Virus record (IMG/VR): IMGVR_UViG_3300044712_000336
Coordinates: 1-64,000 of that record
Strand: one strand, 5' to 3'
From: a virus
DNA length: 64,000 bases
In this document: positions 10,059 to 18,309 of the stretch, in pieces
Layout of the letters: every line of letters begins with the position of its first letter
Numbering within the stretch: position 1 is the stretch's first letter
Notes under the pieces: generated by a model
What the model was told of the DNA's origin: nothing
Databases searched by the model: none
Seen by the model: only the letters and a program-made list of their open reading frames with translations
Made by a program: the position numbers and the translations under genes

Positions 10059-10324
10059 TATTTACCAAATCCTTTAATTCTTACTCTTTCCATTAGTGAT
10101 TGTATATATTCAGGTCTATGATTTACTAAATATGTTTTATCCATAATATCTACATAACATCTTGTTTTATATACATAATTTCCTTTATATAGATAGGATA
10201 CATTAGTAATATCAGACTTCCTCACTATAAACTTCCTCTTTGCGTTCTTCTTGTATATTACTGTTTTGTCCGTCTTTGTTTGGTATGATAGATCGCACAG
10301 AACTGTTAGTTGTACTGTTTCCAT
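10058..10324 (-). CDS. Hypothetical protein, 88 aa
   Basis: A compact basic, beta-rich protein with many Tyr and Lys residues and a C-terminal helix (RPEYIQSLMERVRIKGFGK). The first 113 nt overlap the 3' end of the 169-aa gene in another frame, which is unusually long for this genome. The overlapped part of the partner is low-complexity, so both may be real. A shorter start at an internal ATG (MDKTYLVN) is the alternative. Function unknown. Confidence 0.55.
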   Translation of the reverse strand: METVQLTVLCDLSYQTKTDKTVIYKKNAKRKFIVRKSDITNVSYLYKGNYVYKTRCYVDIMDKTYLVNHRPEYIQSLMERVRIKGFGK

Positions 10325-10721
10325 TTTTAACTAAAAATTTAAAGAGTAACATATTTATGTTATCATCAGTATTAAGTTTAAATAAGAATTTATCATTAAT
10401 CTTATTATCAATTAATAATTTACCATAAGATGATTCTATTTTCCTTAATGATGATATGATATTATTCAATGTTGGTGTATTAACTGCTAGTATATTACAC
10501 ATATCTTTCCTTGATGACGTTGATAGTATTATTTCCCATATTACTGAATCATCAACACCTTTATCTACATAATCATTATATAGTAATAGTAAATGTGCTA
10601 ATAGTTCTATTTGTTTATTTGCAAGTTTAAGATTATACATTATATCAATAACTCTTGTATATACATCATAGAATTTCTTAGCACTTACTTGTACAGGAAT
10701 AACTAGTTTTCCATTATTCAT
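10212..10721 (-). CDS. Helical protein, possible HTH regulator
   Basis: A 169-residue protein with an all-helical N-terminal 125 residues. The segment around residues 60-105 (SRKDMCNILAVNTPTLNNII) reads like a helix-turn-helix, with a following SSLRKIES helix. The last 40 residues are Asn/Ser/Glu-rich and look disordered. A transcriptional or packaging regulator is plausible, but no family is identified. Confidence 0.6.
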   Translation of the reverse strand: MNNGKLVIPVQVSAKKFYDVYTRVIDIMYNLKLANKQIELLAHLLLLYNDYVDKGVDDSVIWEIILSTSSRKDMCNILAVNTPTLNNIISSLRKIESSYGKLLIDNKINDKFLFKLNTDDNINMLLFKFLVKNGNSTTNSSVRSIIPNKDGQNSNIQEERKEEVYSEEV

Positions 10722-10725
10722 ATTA

Positions 10726-10899
10726 TTATTTTAATTTTGTTGTATATACAACTTGTTTATTTTTTGGTGTTTTATCAAATGTGGATAAGTCATACGTTGT
10801 TATTCCATCTTTAGTACAACATACCCACACTTGATATATTTTATTTGTATTGAATGATAGTTTATTAGCAAGTTGTATAATATCATCCAGATTGTTCAT
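10726..10899 (-). CDS. Small hypothetical protein, 57 aa
   Basis: Reads MNNLDDIIQLANKLS onward to KLK-stop. It is a short helix followed by a beta hairpin (IYQVWVCCTKDG, then TTYDLSTF). It fills the gap between the exonuclease gene and the 169-aa gene with 1-4 nt spacing, which supports translation. Function unknown. Confidence 0.5.
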   Translation of the reverse strand: MNNLDDIIQLANKLSFNTNKIYQVWVCCTKDGITTYDLSTFDKTPKNKQVVYTTKLK

Positions 10900-10900
10900 A

Positions 10901-11782
10901 CTATAACGTATTTAAAAATTTATACAATTCATAATTCCATTTAGCATCGGCTAAAGCGTTATGTTCATTAGTCTGTTTTGGGTAATTAGGTAATTTTTCT
11001 ATTTCAAATTTAGGAGGATTAATACTACCTTCTTTAATACCCTTTTTAACATAATCTTCTTCAATATCATGTTTATACTGTTGTAGGTCTAAGCAGTACA
11101 TAGGAAACCCTTTAGGTAAATCCATCATAGTTCCAAACAACTGACAAAATACTACCCAGTCGTAATCACTGTAATATCCATAAAATTCTATATTATGTCC
11201 TTCTGCTAAATCTATTCTTTCTTGTATAAATGTAGTTTCACTTACTTCTTCTTTAAACTTAATTATGTTTTCTATACGTAAAGGATTAACAAATTCAGTA
11301 ATCTCTTTAGCAATTTGTTTATTGGATTTACCGTATTTATTAAGTAATCTTTCTAAACTATTAATACAAAAATCTTTGCTAAGATATTCTATAACTTTAT
11401 TACTTGTTCCTATATAATCTGAATCTGTTTCACACAAATTGTGATGATATTCTTTAGTATGTTTACTTTTTAATTCCTTCCAAATAGGTTTCAATACATT
11501 CTCCCTAACCCATTCATTCTTCCATGCAGCTTTTAAGTTAAAGTCTTTTGATATTGCATAGTATTCTTTTGTTACTTGTGGTTTATTTGTAAATTTCATA
11601 CCATATTCTTTCATGTATTCAAATTGTTTTTCTAATGGTATCTTAGTTTCAGATTGTAACTCACCAACTATCCCTATACTAATTAAATCAACAGTAGGTT
11701 TAGTTTCACCATATTTAATTCCTAAGAAGGTTTTATCTTGTTTACCTTCAATGAACTCGCAATCCATGAAATATTTGCTCAT
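10901..11782 (-). CDS. DEDDh 3'-5' exonuclease
   Basis: A 293-residue RNase H-fold exonuclease. Exo I is MDCEF (D7, E9); a middle Asp lies in GYYSDYDWVVF (about 205-216); Exo III is H274-N-A-L-A-D279, the DEDDh signature. Such enzymes remove nucleotides from DNA or RNA 3' ends using two metal ions. Its separation from the polymerase (far away, opposite strand) suggests nucleic-acid turnover rather than proofreading. The start overlaps the stop of the upstream GIY-YIG gene by 4 nt (ATGA type), implying coupled translation. The substrate cannot be read from sequence. Confidence 0.85.
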   Translation of the reverse strand: MSKYFMDCEFIEGKQDKTFLGIKYGETKPTVDLISIGIVGELQSETKIPLEKQFEYMKEYGMKFTNKPQVTKEYYAISKDFNLKAAWKNEWVRENVLKPIWKELKSKHTKEYHHNLCETDSDYIGTSNKVIEYLSKDFCINSLERLLNKYGKSNKQIAKEITEFVNPLRIENIIKFKEEVSETTFIQERIDLAEGHNIEFYGYYSDYDWVVFCQLFGTMMDLPKGFPMYCLDLQQYKHDIEEDYVKKGIKEGSINPPKFEIEKLPNYPKQTNEHNALADAKWNYELYKFLNTL

Positions 11783-12525
11783 ATTTTCTTTATATTAAAA
11801 TTATAAACTTTTATGTTATTTTTTAAAGCTCTGTTAATTAATCCTTGATTACAGTTTGTATTACCTATTGATTTTAAATATTCACAACACTCTACTTGAG
11901 AATGAAATTCTTTATAAAAGTCATCTTTTAATAGAGCGACTTTAACTGTGCCAAACTCCCTTTTTCTTCTATCTTTTAATGGTTCATTTGCATAACTCCA
12001 TCTATATCCTCCAGCACTAAAAACTTTACCTTTACAACATTGACTTATATTGCTTTTAGATTTTATATTAGTATAGTCTTGTGCTTCTGTAATAGAAGTA
12101 AAATCCTTAATAAATTCATTATTCAAAGAATACATATTAATTTTAATAGCACAATGATGGTTACCTTTTATAATCGTTCTAGTTTTAGAATCTTCAGGGT
12201 GTTTATAGCCTTGTAAGCTTCCTGCTATTAAACAACTATTATAATCAGTTCCTTTATTAATATAAAATTGTTCCATTAATAAAACATTTTCTTGATTGCA
12301 AATACATACTATTTCAAAAGTAAAATTCTCAAAACCATATTTTTTAAATGCTCTATGCAAAACTGGTTGAGTATTTAATTCTTTTTTAACAGCCGAACAA
12401 TATTGTATATATCTATGTCTAAAATTACTAGTAGTACTTCCGATATAAATTTTATTATTTATATTATTAGTAATAGAGTAAACTCCTATTTTCCTCCAAT
12501 TATCATTTTCTACTTTGAATATCAT
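11779..12525 (-). CDS. GIY-YIG homing endonuclease
   Basis: A 248-residue free-standing endonuclease. The catalytic domain is at residues 10-95: GVYSITNNINNKIYIGST, then a conserved Arg (FRHRYIQ) and a Glu near 90 (LMEQFYIN). A NUMOD-type DNA-recognition region follows (about 125-180; FTSITEAQDY and GGYRWSYAN are typical). It is likely a selfish mobile gene cutting phage alleles that lack it. It is joined to the exonuclease gene by a 4-nt overlap, so insertion did not visibly disrupt that gene. Confidence 0.88.
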   Translation of the reverse strand: MIFKVENDNWRKIGVYSITNNINNKIYIGSTTSNFRHRYIQYCSAVKKELNTQPVLHRAFKKYGFENFTFEIVCICNQENVLLMEQFYINKGTDYNSCLIAGSLQGYKHPEDSKTRTIIKGNHHCAIKINMYSLNNEFIKDFTSITEAQDYTNIKSKSNISQCCKGKVFSAGGYRWSYANEPLKDRRKREFGTVKVALLKDDFYKEFHSQVECCEYLKSIGNTNCNQGLINRALKNNIKVYNFNIKKI

Positions 12526-12586
12526 ATTAAATTGTTTTATCTACTTAAAATAGTACCGTTAAATGTATCTATAAAATATTTCATAA

Positions 12587-12772
12587 TTATTCTAGTATTT
12601 TACTTTTAAGATTATTATACTCTTGTTCACTTAATTTATCTTTATATTCTTCCAATTCGTCTAACATTGTTCTTTCTTGGTTTTTATCTTTTACATAATA
12701 CTCACATCCTTTTTCTACACTCATATAACAAGACTGATTTATTGGATTTTCACATATACAAAAGTTTTCCAT
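12587..12772 (-). CDS. Small Cys-rich protein, 61 aa
   Basis: The first 25 residues carry four Cys (CICENPINQSCY, then GCEYY), possibly a small metal site. The rest is one charged helix (LDELEEYKDKLSEQEYNNLK). Its start overlaps the stop of the ferritin gene by one base, indicating cotranslation with it. An iron-related partner role is possible but speculative. Confidence 0.55.
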   Translation of the reverse strand: MENFCICENPINQSCYMSVEKGCEYYVKDKNQERTMLDELEEYKDKLSEQEYNNLKSKILE

Positions 12773-13275
12773 TATAATAATTCCTCAAATTTAAGTAATT
12801 CAATTCCTGTATTAGTATCAGTAATACCTAATCTCTTAGCAGTAATTAATGGATCACCAAACTTAGCTTCTTCTTCTACTTGTTCATGTACAAACCATTG
12901 TAGGAAATCATAAGTTACTTCATCCTTTTCTTCCTTTATTATTGGAAGTATAGTATTATATGATGTAGTGATGGAACATTCGTGTTGGTATGCTTTATTA
13001 ACTACATCTAATAATGACATATATTCAGATGGTACTTCTGTAATTGCAGGTGTTTTTGCATTACCATTTCTATCTAAAATATAATCAATTAATTTTCTAG
13101 CATGTTTTAATTCTTCATCAGCATATTGTCTAAACTTATCTTTAGCTTTATAAAAGCCATAACAATCACACCAATTACTCATAGCATTGTAAATATGAAA
13201 TGATTGATATTCACCTTGAACTCTTATGTTAAGTAAGTTCTCTGTACGATCTGAAATACGTTTTGTTAATTCCAT
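12772..13275 (-). CDS. ftnA: Ferritin (non-heme, FtnA type)
   Basis: A full-length 167-residue ferritin. All six ferroxidase-centre ligands of E. coli FtnA are present with a constant offset of five: E22, E55, H58, E99, Q132 and E135. Flanking sequence is typical (ADEELKHARKL, FVHEQVEEEA). The family assembles a 24-mer cage that oxidises Fe(II) and stores ferric mineral. There is no Cys-bound heme site or N-terminal extension. It sits 2 nt downstream of a glycosyltransferase gene in a tight cluster. A phage copy could manage host iron or oxidative stress, or be a virion cargo; both are inferences. Confidence 0.92.
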   Translation of the reverse strand: MELTKRISDRTENLLNIRVQGEYQSFHIYNAMSNWCDCYGFYKAKDKFRQYADEELKHARKLIDYILDRNGNAKTPAITEVPSEYMSLLDVVNKAYQHECSITTSYNTILPIIKEEKDEVTYDFLQWFVHEQVEEEAKFGDPLITAKRLGITDTNTGIELLKFEELL

Positions 13276-13276
13276 T

Positions 13277-14293
13277 TTATTTTAATATTAATTGTGTTAT
13301 TATTTGTTTATTCAATTCTTCTTTATTTTGATTTTGTAACTTAATTTTAGCATTATTTACGATCCTATCTCTTTCATCTTTATCCATTAATATGTCAATG
13401 GATTCTATTAAATCTACTTTATCATCAAATAACCATCCATGTATTCCATCATTTATAGATTGTGAGTATGGATATACATTACTAGCCACTAATGGAACAC
13501 TACATACTGTAGATTCAATAAACTTTAAATTAGATTTACATTTATTAAAACTATCATCTACTAATGGTGCTATTGATATATCTATTCTTTTGTATAGGTT
13601 ATAGTATTCTTCTAACTTCACTAATGGTACTACGTAAAAATTGTTCTTATATTTCCCATTAGTAGTTAAGATATTGTACATGTTTAGATAATCTTTATTA
13701 GTCTGCCCACCAAATAAGTAAAACTCATACTTATCTTTAAAATTCTTCTGTAAGAAATAGTTTAATCCTTTAAGTAGATTAATATCATGTCTATGACATA
13801 TCCCACCAAGATAACCTATTCTTACTTTCCCATTAGTTGATGGAACATGTGGTATTTTGTTTATATCTTCTTGTATATATGATGGAATAAAATTAGGCAA
13901 TACTATTACATTATTATTATATTGTAGCAATTCTTCCTGTAATGGAATAGTAGAACATGTTATTGTGTCTGAGTTTTCAATACAATATATTAATTCTTTT
14001 GTACGTGATTTTGCATAATCTTTATATAATATGTGATATGATGGAAGATTAATACTATCATCAATATCTAATACTATATGTATTTTAAGTTCATTTAATC
14101 TATCAATTATTTGTTTTGTTGCTAAACTATAATGGAATATTACTATTTGTATATCTGTGAAGTCTATATTCATAGACTCATATACAGGAATAAACTTTAT
14201 ATTATTTCCATTAATTAGTTGTTTATATTGATAATATATACGATATAACCCTGTAGCATCAAATGGTTGTGATATTAGTATTAATATATTCAT
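13277..14293 (-). CDS. Glycosyltransferase, GT-B (group 1 like)
   Basis: A 338-residue protein with the two-domain GT-B pattern. The N-terminus MNILILISQPFDATGLYR is a Rossmann opening with a sugar-acceptor loop. The C-terminal half has a GYLGG nucleotide-loop region, then KFIESTVCSVPLVAS with the family Glu, and GIHGWLFDD near the end. It would transfer a nucleotide-activated sugar. The adjoining methyltransferase suggests both act on glycans, perhaps decorating the virion, host surface polysaccharide or modified DNA bases. The substrate is unknown. Confidence 0.8.
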   Translation of the reverse strand: MNILILISQPFDATGLYRIYYQYKQLINGNNIKFIPVYESMNIDFTDIQIVIFHYSLATKQIIDRLNELKIHIVLDIDDSINLPSYHILYKDYAKSRTKELIYCIENSDTITCSTIPLQEELLQYNNNVIVLPNFIPSYIQEDINKIPHVPSTNGKVRIGYLGGICHRHDINLLKGLNYFLQKNFKDKYEFYLFGGQTNKDYLNMYNILTTNGKYKNNFYVVPLVKLEEYYNLYKRIDISIAPLVDDSFNKCKSNLKFIESTVCSVPLVASNVYPYSQSINDGIHGWLFDDKVDLIESIDILMDKDERDRIVNNAKIKLQNQNKEELNKQIITQLILK

Positions 14294-14294
14294 G

Positions 14295-14933
14295 TTATTT
14301 TTGAATTACTACTGTAAATCCATTACCTACTTTATCATCTTGTATTTGAACATGTGTTACTTTATAATTTAAGTATTCACAAATTTGTATAAATAAGTTT
14401 AAATCGAATACAGTCCAATGACCATGTTTAGTATCATATAGTATTCCTTCAATTATTGCTGAGCCTAATATTCCATCATTATCCTCAACTACTTTTTTTA
14501 ATATAATATCTTCAGATATTATTCCATCATGTCGTTGTAATAATTCCTTTAATGTTGTAGTTGGTCTTGTTTCATTAGGTACAAATTCTGTAATTGGTGC
14601 AATTGTATAAATATACCCACCTTTCTTTATAATTCTATACCATTCTTTTAACGCTTTAATGGGATCAAATATATGTTCTATTACATGAGACGATATAATA
14701 AAATCGTATGATTCATCTTGTACAGGAATATTATCACCATTTGCAACTATATCTACTTTCATTGCTTCACCACATAATTTATATTCTGCTTGTTTAAATA
14801 CTGTATTCATATCATCTGAATAATCTACATTTAATGTATTTAATCCAAATGAATTATGTGCAGATCCACCTATCTCTAATCCTATTAGATTATCTAATAG
14901 TTTATGTGCTAATTTTGATTCTTTAAATTTCAT
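14295..14933 (-). CDS. SAM-dependent methyltransferase (class I)
   Basis: A 212-residue methyltransferase of the Methyltransf_11 type. Motif I is degenerate (LIGLEIGGSAHNSFG, about 17-31). The acidic residue binding ribose is in NVDYSD, and the post-motif region ISSHVIEHIFDPIKALKEW is characteristic of small-molecule or glycan methyltransferases, followed by KKGGYIYTIAP. The DPPY or NPPY motif of DNA adenine methylases is absent, so it is probably not a DNA methylase. It is 1 nt from the glycosyltransferase gene, and glycan methylation is the likeliest role. Confidence 0.82.
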   Translation of the reverse strand: MKFKESKLAHKLLDNLIGLEIGGSAHNSFGLNTLNVDYSDDMNTVFKQAEYKLCGEAMKVDIVANGDNIPVQDESYDFIISSHVIEHIFDPIKALKEWYRIIKKGGYIYTIAPITEFVPNETRPTTTLKELLQRHDGIISEDIILKKVVEDNDGILGSAIIEGILYDTKHGHWTVFDLNLFIQICEYLNYKVTHVQIQDDKVGNGFTVVIQK

Positions 14934-15014
14934 GTTTATCTGACCCGAAGGATACCTTTATCAATTACCCTACTATTAATAACATATTTTAATATATAAC
15001 TATCCACATAATAT

Positions 15015-15656
15015 TTAATCCTTAAATTCACTAAAATCATCCCATCCTTTAGATACACATAGTAAGGTTAAATACCCCATAATGTCAGATATATCATTCT
15101 TACGTAATGTATCACTATTCTTAATACGACTTAATTTATCATCTAGTCTTATTAAAATAGACCCTTCTGATGATTCTTTACTGAATACATTAATAGGTTG
15201 TAATGCTGAATTACCATATTTTTGATTCTTATATTGTAGTAATATATTCATAGCATTTAATACTTTTGTTATGTTATTGTTTTCTATATTTACTTTATAA
15301 GTGTTTGTTGATTTATCAAAAGTTCTATCTATTCCATCAATAGTTGTTTTATCTATACCGTCTTCTGGATCTAATAAAACTTCAGTTGAAGTATTTAATA
15401 ATCTTATTATATTTTCTAATCTTATATTTGTTATACCAGTACATTCATAAGTTTTATTTGTCAGAACTGTGATTAAATCATCTATATTTTTTATATCATA
15501 ACCTATGATATACCTTGTTAGTAGATTTACTAATACTTCCAAATCTGTATTTAGTTTAGATTGTATATCCTTTGGTTCAGTAGTATCAACTACATATTCA
15601 TCATCACCTTTACCATTAGTTGTTGATAATGATTCTTTATATTCTTTATAATCCAT
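15015..15656 (-). CDS. DUF1599/Nmad1-like nucleotide-modification protein
   Basis: A 213-residue protein. The first 120 residues are helical and unrecognised. The last 75 have the pattern of the DUF1599 (nucleotide modification associated domain 1) family: YKNQKYGNSALQPINVF, then LIRLDDKLSRIK, then DISDIMGYLTLL. That family is found in phages near nucleotide-processing genes and resembles MazG-like helical pyrophosphatase folds. A role in nucleotide pools or base modification is inferred. The long N-terminal extension is unusual. Confidence 0.6.
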   Translation of the reverse strand: MDYKEYKESLSTTNGKGDDEYVVDTTEPKDIQSKLNTDLEVLVNLLTRYIIGYDIKNIDDLITVLTNKTYECTGITNIRLENIIRLLNTSTEVLLDPEDGIDKTTIDGIDRTFDKSTNTYKVNIENNNITKVLNAMNILLQYKNQKYGNSALQPINVFSKESSEGSILIRLDDKLSRIKNSDTLRKNDISDIMGYLTLLCVSKGWDDFSEFKD

Positions 15657-15782
15657 GTTGTTTTTAGTTATTGTTTAATAGTTATTAAGATTGTAGGTAG
15701 GACGTCGGCATAGGTGTGCCTCCGCTTAGTGGACAGGTATTCTTATTTATATACGCAGTATATTCCTTCACATAGATACTAT
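15657..15782 (-). other. Structured, GC-richer intergenic segment
   Basis: No open frame. The stretch at 15700-15723 is much richer in G+C than its surroundings and can fold (GGA/TCC and GGCA/TGCC helices), and a 6-bp hairpin ATATAC-GCA-GTATAT lies at 15749-15763. It sits between the nuclease gene and the DUF1599-like gene, so it is a leader or processing element in that transcript. No U-run follows. Confidence 0.4.
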
Positions 15783-16610
15783 CTATATTCCAATTAATAT
15801 CTCCTCCGAAGGATCAACTCTCTCATCAAGTGCAATCTGTATATCTGATAATGATATAGTATTACACATTTCTATATTATAAGATCTATCTTCCTTCAGG
15901 ATAATTATCCTCGATTCTTCAAACATATCTGGTTGTATATGAAGTATTCTTCCATTATCTAATATAATATTACCTAATAAACGATATGTTCCAAGTTGTA
16001 TCTCATAATGAGATCGTTTACATTGTGGATACTTCTTGAATGGATCTTTTGGATATTTATTATATGTTTTATCTATGTCGGAAGATGTCTTCCAATCCAT
16101 TATACAATACTTACCTGTATGTATATTTTGTATTAACCTATCAATAGTACCTGCAAGTTTATATCGTTTACTATATACTTTAAGTTCATTACCGATTAGT
16201 CGGTATGTTTTAGATGAATCTTTGATAAATTTTACTACTGCATATTCCTTATTAAACATTGGTATAGTTGATGTAGGATCTAAGTCATACATCTCTGAGA
16301 ATATATGTAATCCTGTTCCATAGGATGTAGCCCTATTACTATTAAGGTTCCAGTAATGTACCCTCTGTTGTGGTGTTAATGTGTTTACTATACCTTTCTT
16401 ATTATTAGATGAGGTTAATCCTACTGACACACCTAATGGATTAAATGGTTTCTCAAATGTATTTATCCATGATGTTACACGATCTAAATATGTGTTATCA
16501 ATTTTATATTTGTTTACCGTAGGATCAAGGATTATTTTATCTTCTCTTATTGTAGGAACATGTTTATACTTACTATCACTTGTAGATACACCTTTCGTAA
16601 TTTTTGCCAT
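15783..16610 (-). CDS. PD-(D/E)XK nuclease, RecB/Cas4-like
   Basis: A 275-residue nuclease, first gene of the minus arm. Core motifs are in order: H102 (GLHIFSE, the RecB-type His), D157 in LAGTIDRL, D172-W-K174 in YCIMDWKTS, and a Gln-Tyr helix (YEIQLGTYRLL, about 203-213). The four-Cys iron-sulfur cluster of Cas4 is absent. Such enzymes trim DNA ends during recombination or replication, and crAss-like phages commonly carry one. A good promoter about 45 nt upstream suggests it is among the first minus-strand genes transcribed. Confidence 0.88.
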   Translation of the reverse strand: MAKITKGVSTSDSKYKHVPTIREDKIILDPTVNKYKIDNTYLDRVTSWINTFEKPFNPLGVSVGLTSSNNKKGIVNTLTPQQRVHYWNLNSNRATSYGTGLHIFSEMYDLDPTSTIPMFNKEYAVVKFIKDSSKTYRLIGNELKVYSKRYKLAGTIDRLIQNIHTGKYCIMDWKTSSDIDKTYNKYPKDPFKKYPQCKRSHYEIQLGTYRLLGNIILDNGRILHIQPDMFEESRIIILKEDRSYNIEMCNTISLSDIQIALDERVDPSEEILIGI

Positions 16611-17002
16611 ATTTTAATTTATTATTGTTTCTAATTTTTTTAGTTATAATTAACGATGCAAAAATATATCATTAAATTTAGTTATGCAAATTCATTGATG
16701 GGAATTATGGTTTGTAATTTTTTAGTATAGTTGGTATGATGTATAATGTACTATATTAAGTAGTATAGGTAGTAAAAAATAATTTTTCCAAAATTTTTAT
16801 ATATTGAATAAATATAGTAAAATTTTTAATTTTTTTATATAAAACAAATATGTAGTACCATCCACACTCAAAACCACCTATACCTTTAGCATTGACACAT
16901 AGGGGGAGTACTGAATTGTGGTACATTATCATAAAACATATTACCCCTTTATATTGTCAAGCAAAATATGTGTTTAGTATTAATCCATTAAAAATAGAAA
17001 CA
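16611..17002. promoter_or_regulatory. Divergent AT-rich control region
   Basis: The only place where the two arms point away from each other. It is almost pure A/T from about 16,740 to 16,850 with homopolymer runs. The segment 16,854-16,990 holds inverted pairs: TATAGGT near 16,765 against ACCTATA near 16,875, and AGGGG against CCCCT around 16,902-16,951. Features expected of a replication origin or early control region are present, but no iterons or DnaA boxes are seen. The frame that extends the first plus gene upstream to 16,892 is ignored, because the ATG at 17,003 has the better A-rich leader. Confidence 0.55.
16659..16690 (-). promoter_or_regulatory. Bacteroides-type promoter, minus arm
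   Basis: On the minus strand: TTTG, exactly 20 nt, TATTTTTG. Both boxes fit the Bacteroidetes sigma consensus TTTG, N19-21, TAnnTTTG. Transcription would start near 16,652, about 40 nt before the nuclease start codon. Confidence 0.7.
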
Positions 17003-17662
17003 ATGGAATATTTACAAGATTTAAAAAATGTAGTGTTACCAAGTAACGCTATTTTCCAAGGTGTAATAGATAGTAACACTGGGAAATCTTTATCAAGTAA
17101 ATTGGCGTTTTTGCCAAGACTTGATGCTGAAAGTGTATTGTGTTTAGTAACAATTAACGGTGTTATCAGTGCGCCTGTTGATGTTAATACCCAAATGATG
17201 AACTGGTTATCAAAGGTAAAAAACAAACTTAATAACAAGTTTGCTAATATGATACCTGAGTATATTAAGGGTTCTGGTAGTGCTGTTTGGGCTCAATATT
17301 GCAGTAAAATTGAAGACGGTTATAATGGCTTACTTTCACAAAGTGAGAAAGACCAGTTGCCAAAACCAAGTGTAATCCGTGAAAGTATTTCTATACTTGG
17401 TGAACTTAAAAATGTACCGGAACCTGTAAAGATTTTAGGTATCACAAAAGTAGATGGACAAACTCTCTTACCAGTTCCTAAAACTCTTATTGAGGTAAAA
17501 GAGAGTGGCTGCACCCTTAAATTTGAAGTAGGTCAAACATTCAACATTCTTATTAAGAAAGTTGACAGTACAACCTATTTACAAATGGATTGTGTGCCGT
17601 TGACACCTGAACAAGTAACCAGTTTTAAAACTGTGAAAGTTCCTGAGAAAGTGGAAGCATAG
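17003..17662 (+). CDS. First plus-arm gene, unknown function
   Basis: A 219-residue soluble protein starting MEYLQDLKNVVLPSNAIFQG. It has an alpha/beta N-terminal part, a central helical segment (residues 65-130) and a beta-rich C-terminus (VKESGCTLKFEVGQTFNILI). Codon use is less AT-biased than in the replication block, which suggests strong early expression. The start is chosen because the ATG follows an A-rich leader typical of this genome. It ends in a TAG stop and is followed by a 12-bp hairpin. No family is recognised; an early host-takeover role is only suggested by location. Confidence 0.75.
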   Translation: MEYLQDLKNVVLPSNAIFQGVIDSNTGKSLSSKLAFLPRLDAESVLCLVTINGVISAPVDVNTQMMNWLSKVKNKLNNKFANMIPEYIKGSGSAVWAQYCSKIEDGYNGLLSQSEKDQLPKPSVIRESISILGELKNVPEPVKILGITKVDGQTLLPVPKTLIEVKESGCTLKFEVGQTFNILIKKVDSTTYLQMDCVPLTPEQVTSFKTVKVPEKVEA

Positions 17663-17675
17663 TTTGTGTTAAGTT

Positions 17676-17718
17676 TAGATAGTGATAATGGGTAGTAACA
17701 TCCACCTATCACTATCTA
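17676..17718 (+). other. 12-bp stem downstream of first early gene
   Basis: TAGATAGTGATA pairs perfectly with TATCACTATCTA around a 19-nt loop. It starts 14 nt after the stop codon. There is no U-run, so it more likely stabilises the mRNA 3' end or marks processing than terminates. Confidence 0.55.
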
Positions 17719-18166
17719 CTCTTAATATTTTATCTTATTATATTCACATACAACTAAGGCGAACTATAATTTTATATCCTTCGGAAATTCTGAGATTCTG
17801 ATAATTAGAATTGACATTAACTATAAATATCATTAAACATTTTTGTTTAGTATTATTTATCTTTCGGGAATAGTTATGGTTATCCTATGGATCAGTAATT
17901 TATCAAATTTCGGATATACAGGTCTTTTATTCTTTTATTATTTAATGCAGCTATATCCAAAAAGATATAAGAGTTACAAGCCTCTATAAATGCAGAGTAA
18001 GTAATAATAAGCACCTACTATTCCATACAGCATGATGGAGTATTATAAGCCTTTTCCCAGATTACAAGAGTAATTACTTGTAATGTAAGAATAGATTATC
18101 TAAATAAGAGAGTAATTAACTCAAATAGGATAATTGATGGATAATACGTGATTGTTCTACACATAG

Positions 18167-18187
18167 TAGTTGTTTTTAAAACAACTA
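18167..18187 (+). other. 9-bp hairpin
   Basis: TAGTTGTTT pairs with AAACAACTA around a three-base loop. It lies 120 nt before the next start codon in non-coding DNA. Confidence 0.45.
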
Positions 18188-18309
18188 AATGAAGTTGTAC
18201 CATTGGTTTGTATATTAAACTAAGCAGAAAATCTTAGTATAAATTAAAGTATCAAAGAACCTGAACTACAACAGTAAATGTAGTGTATTGTACTTACCCG
18301 AAGTATAAT

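Larger units (their letters stand above)
17663..18309 (+). other. Gene-poor stretch with RNA hairpins
   Basis: No convincing gene in 647 nt. Visible structures are a 12-bp stem after the first gene, TAACTAT/ATAGTTA closing a smaller TAAACA-TTTT-TGTTTA hairpin (about 17,819-17,878), TATTCCAT/ATGGAGTA near 18,020, ATTACAAG/CTTGTAAT near 18,065, and a 9-bp hairpin at 18,167-18,187. TTTCGG-type loops recur three times. The density of stems suggests a structured transcript rather than simple spacer. Confidence 0.4.

Noticed and set aside
16892-17002. N-terminal extension of the first plus-arm gene
   Set aside because: The extension lies in the folded, AT-rich control region; the ATG at 17,003 has the standard A-rich leader and begins the protein-like composition.
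17687-17803. 38-codon frame beginning in the hairpin loop after the first plus-arm gene
   Set aside because: It starts inside a stem-loop without a leader and has no protein-like composition.
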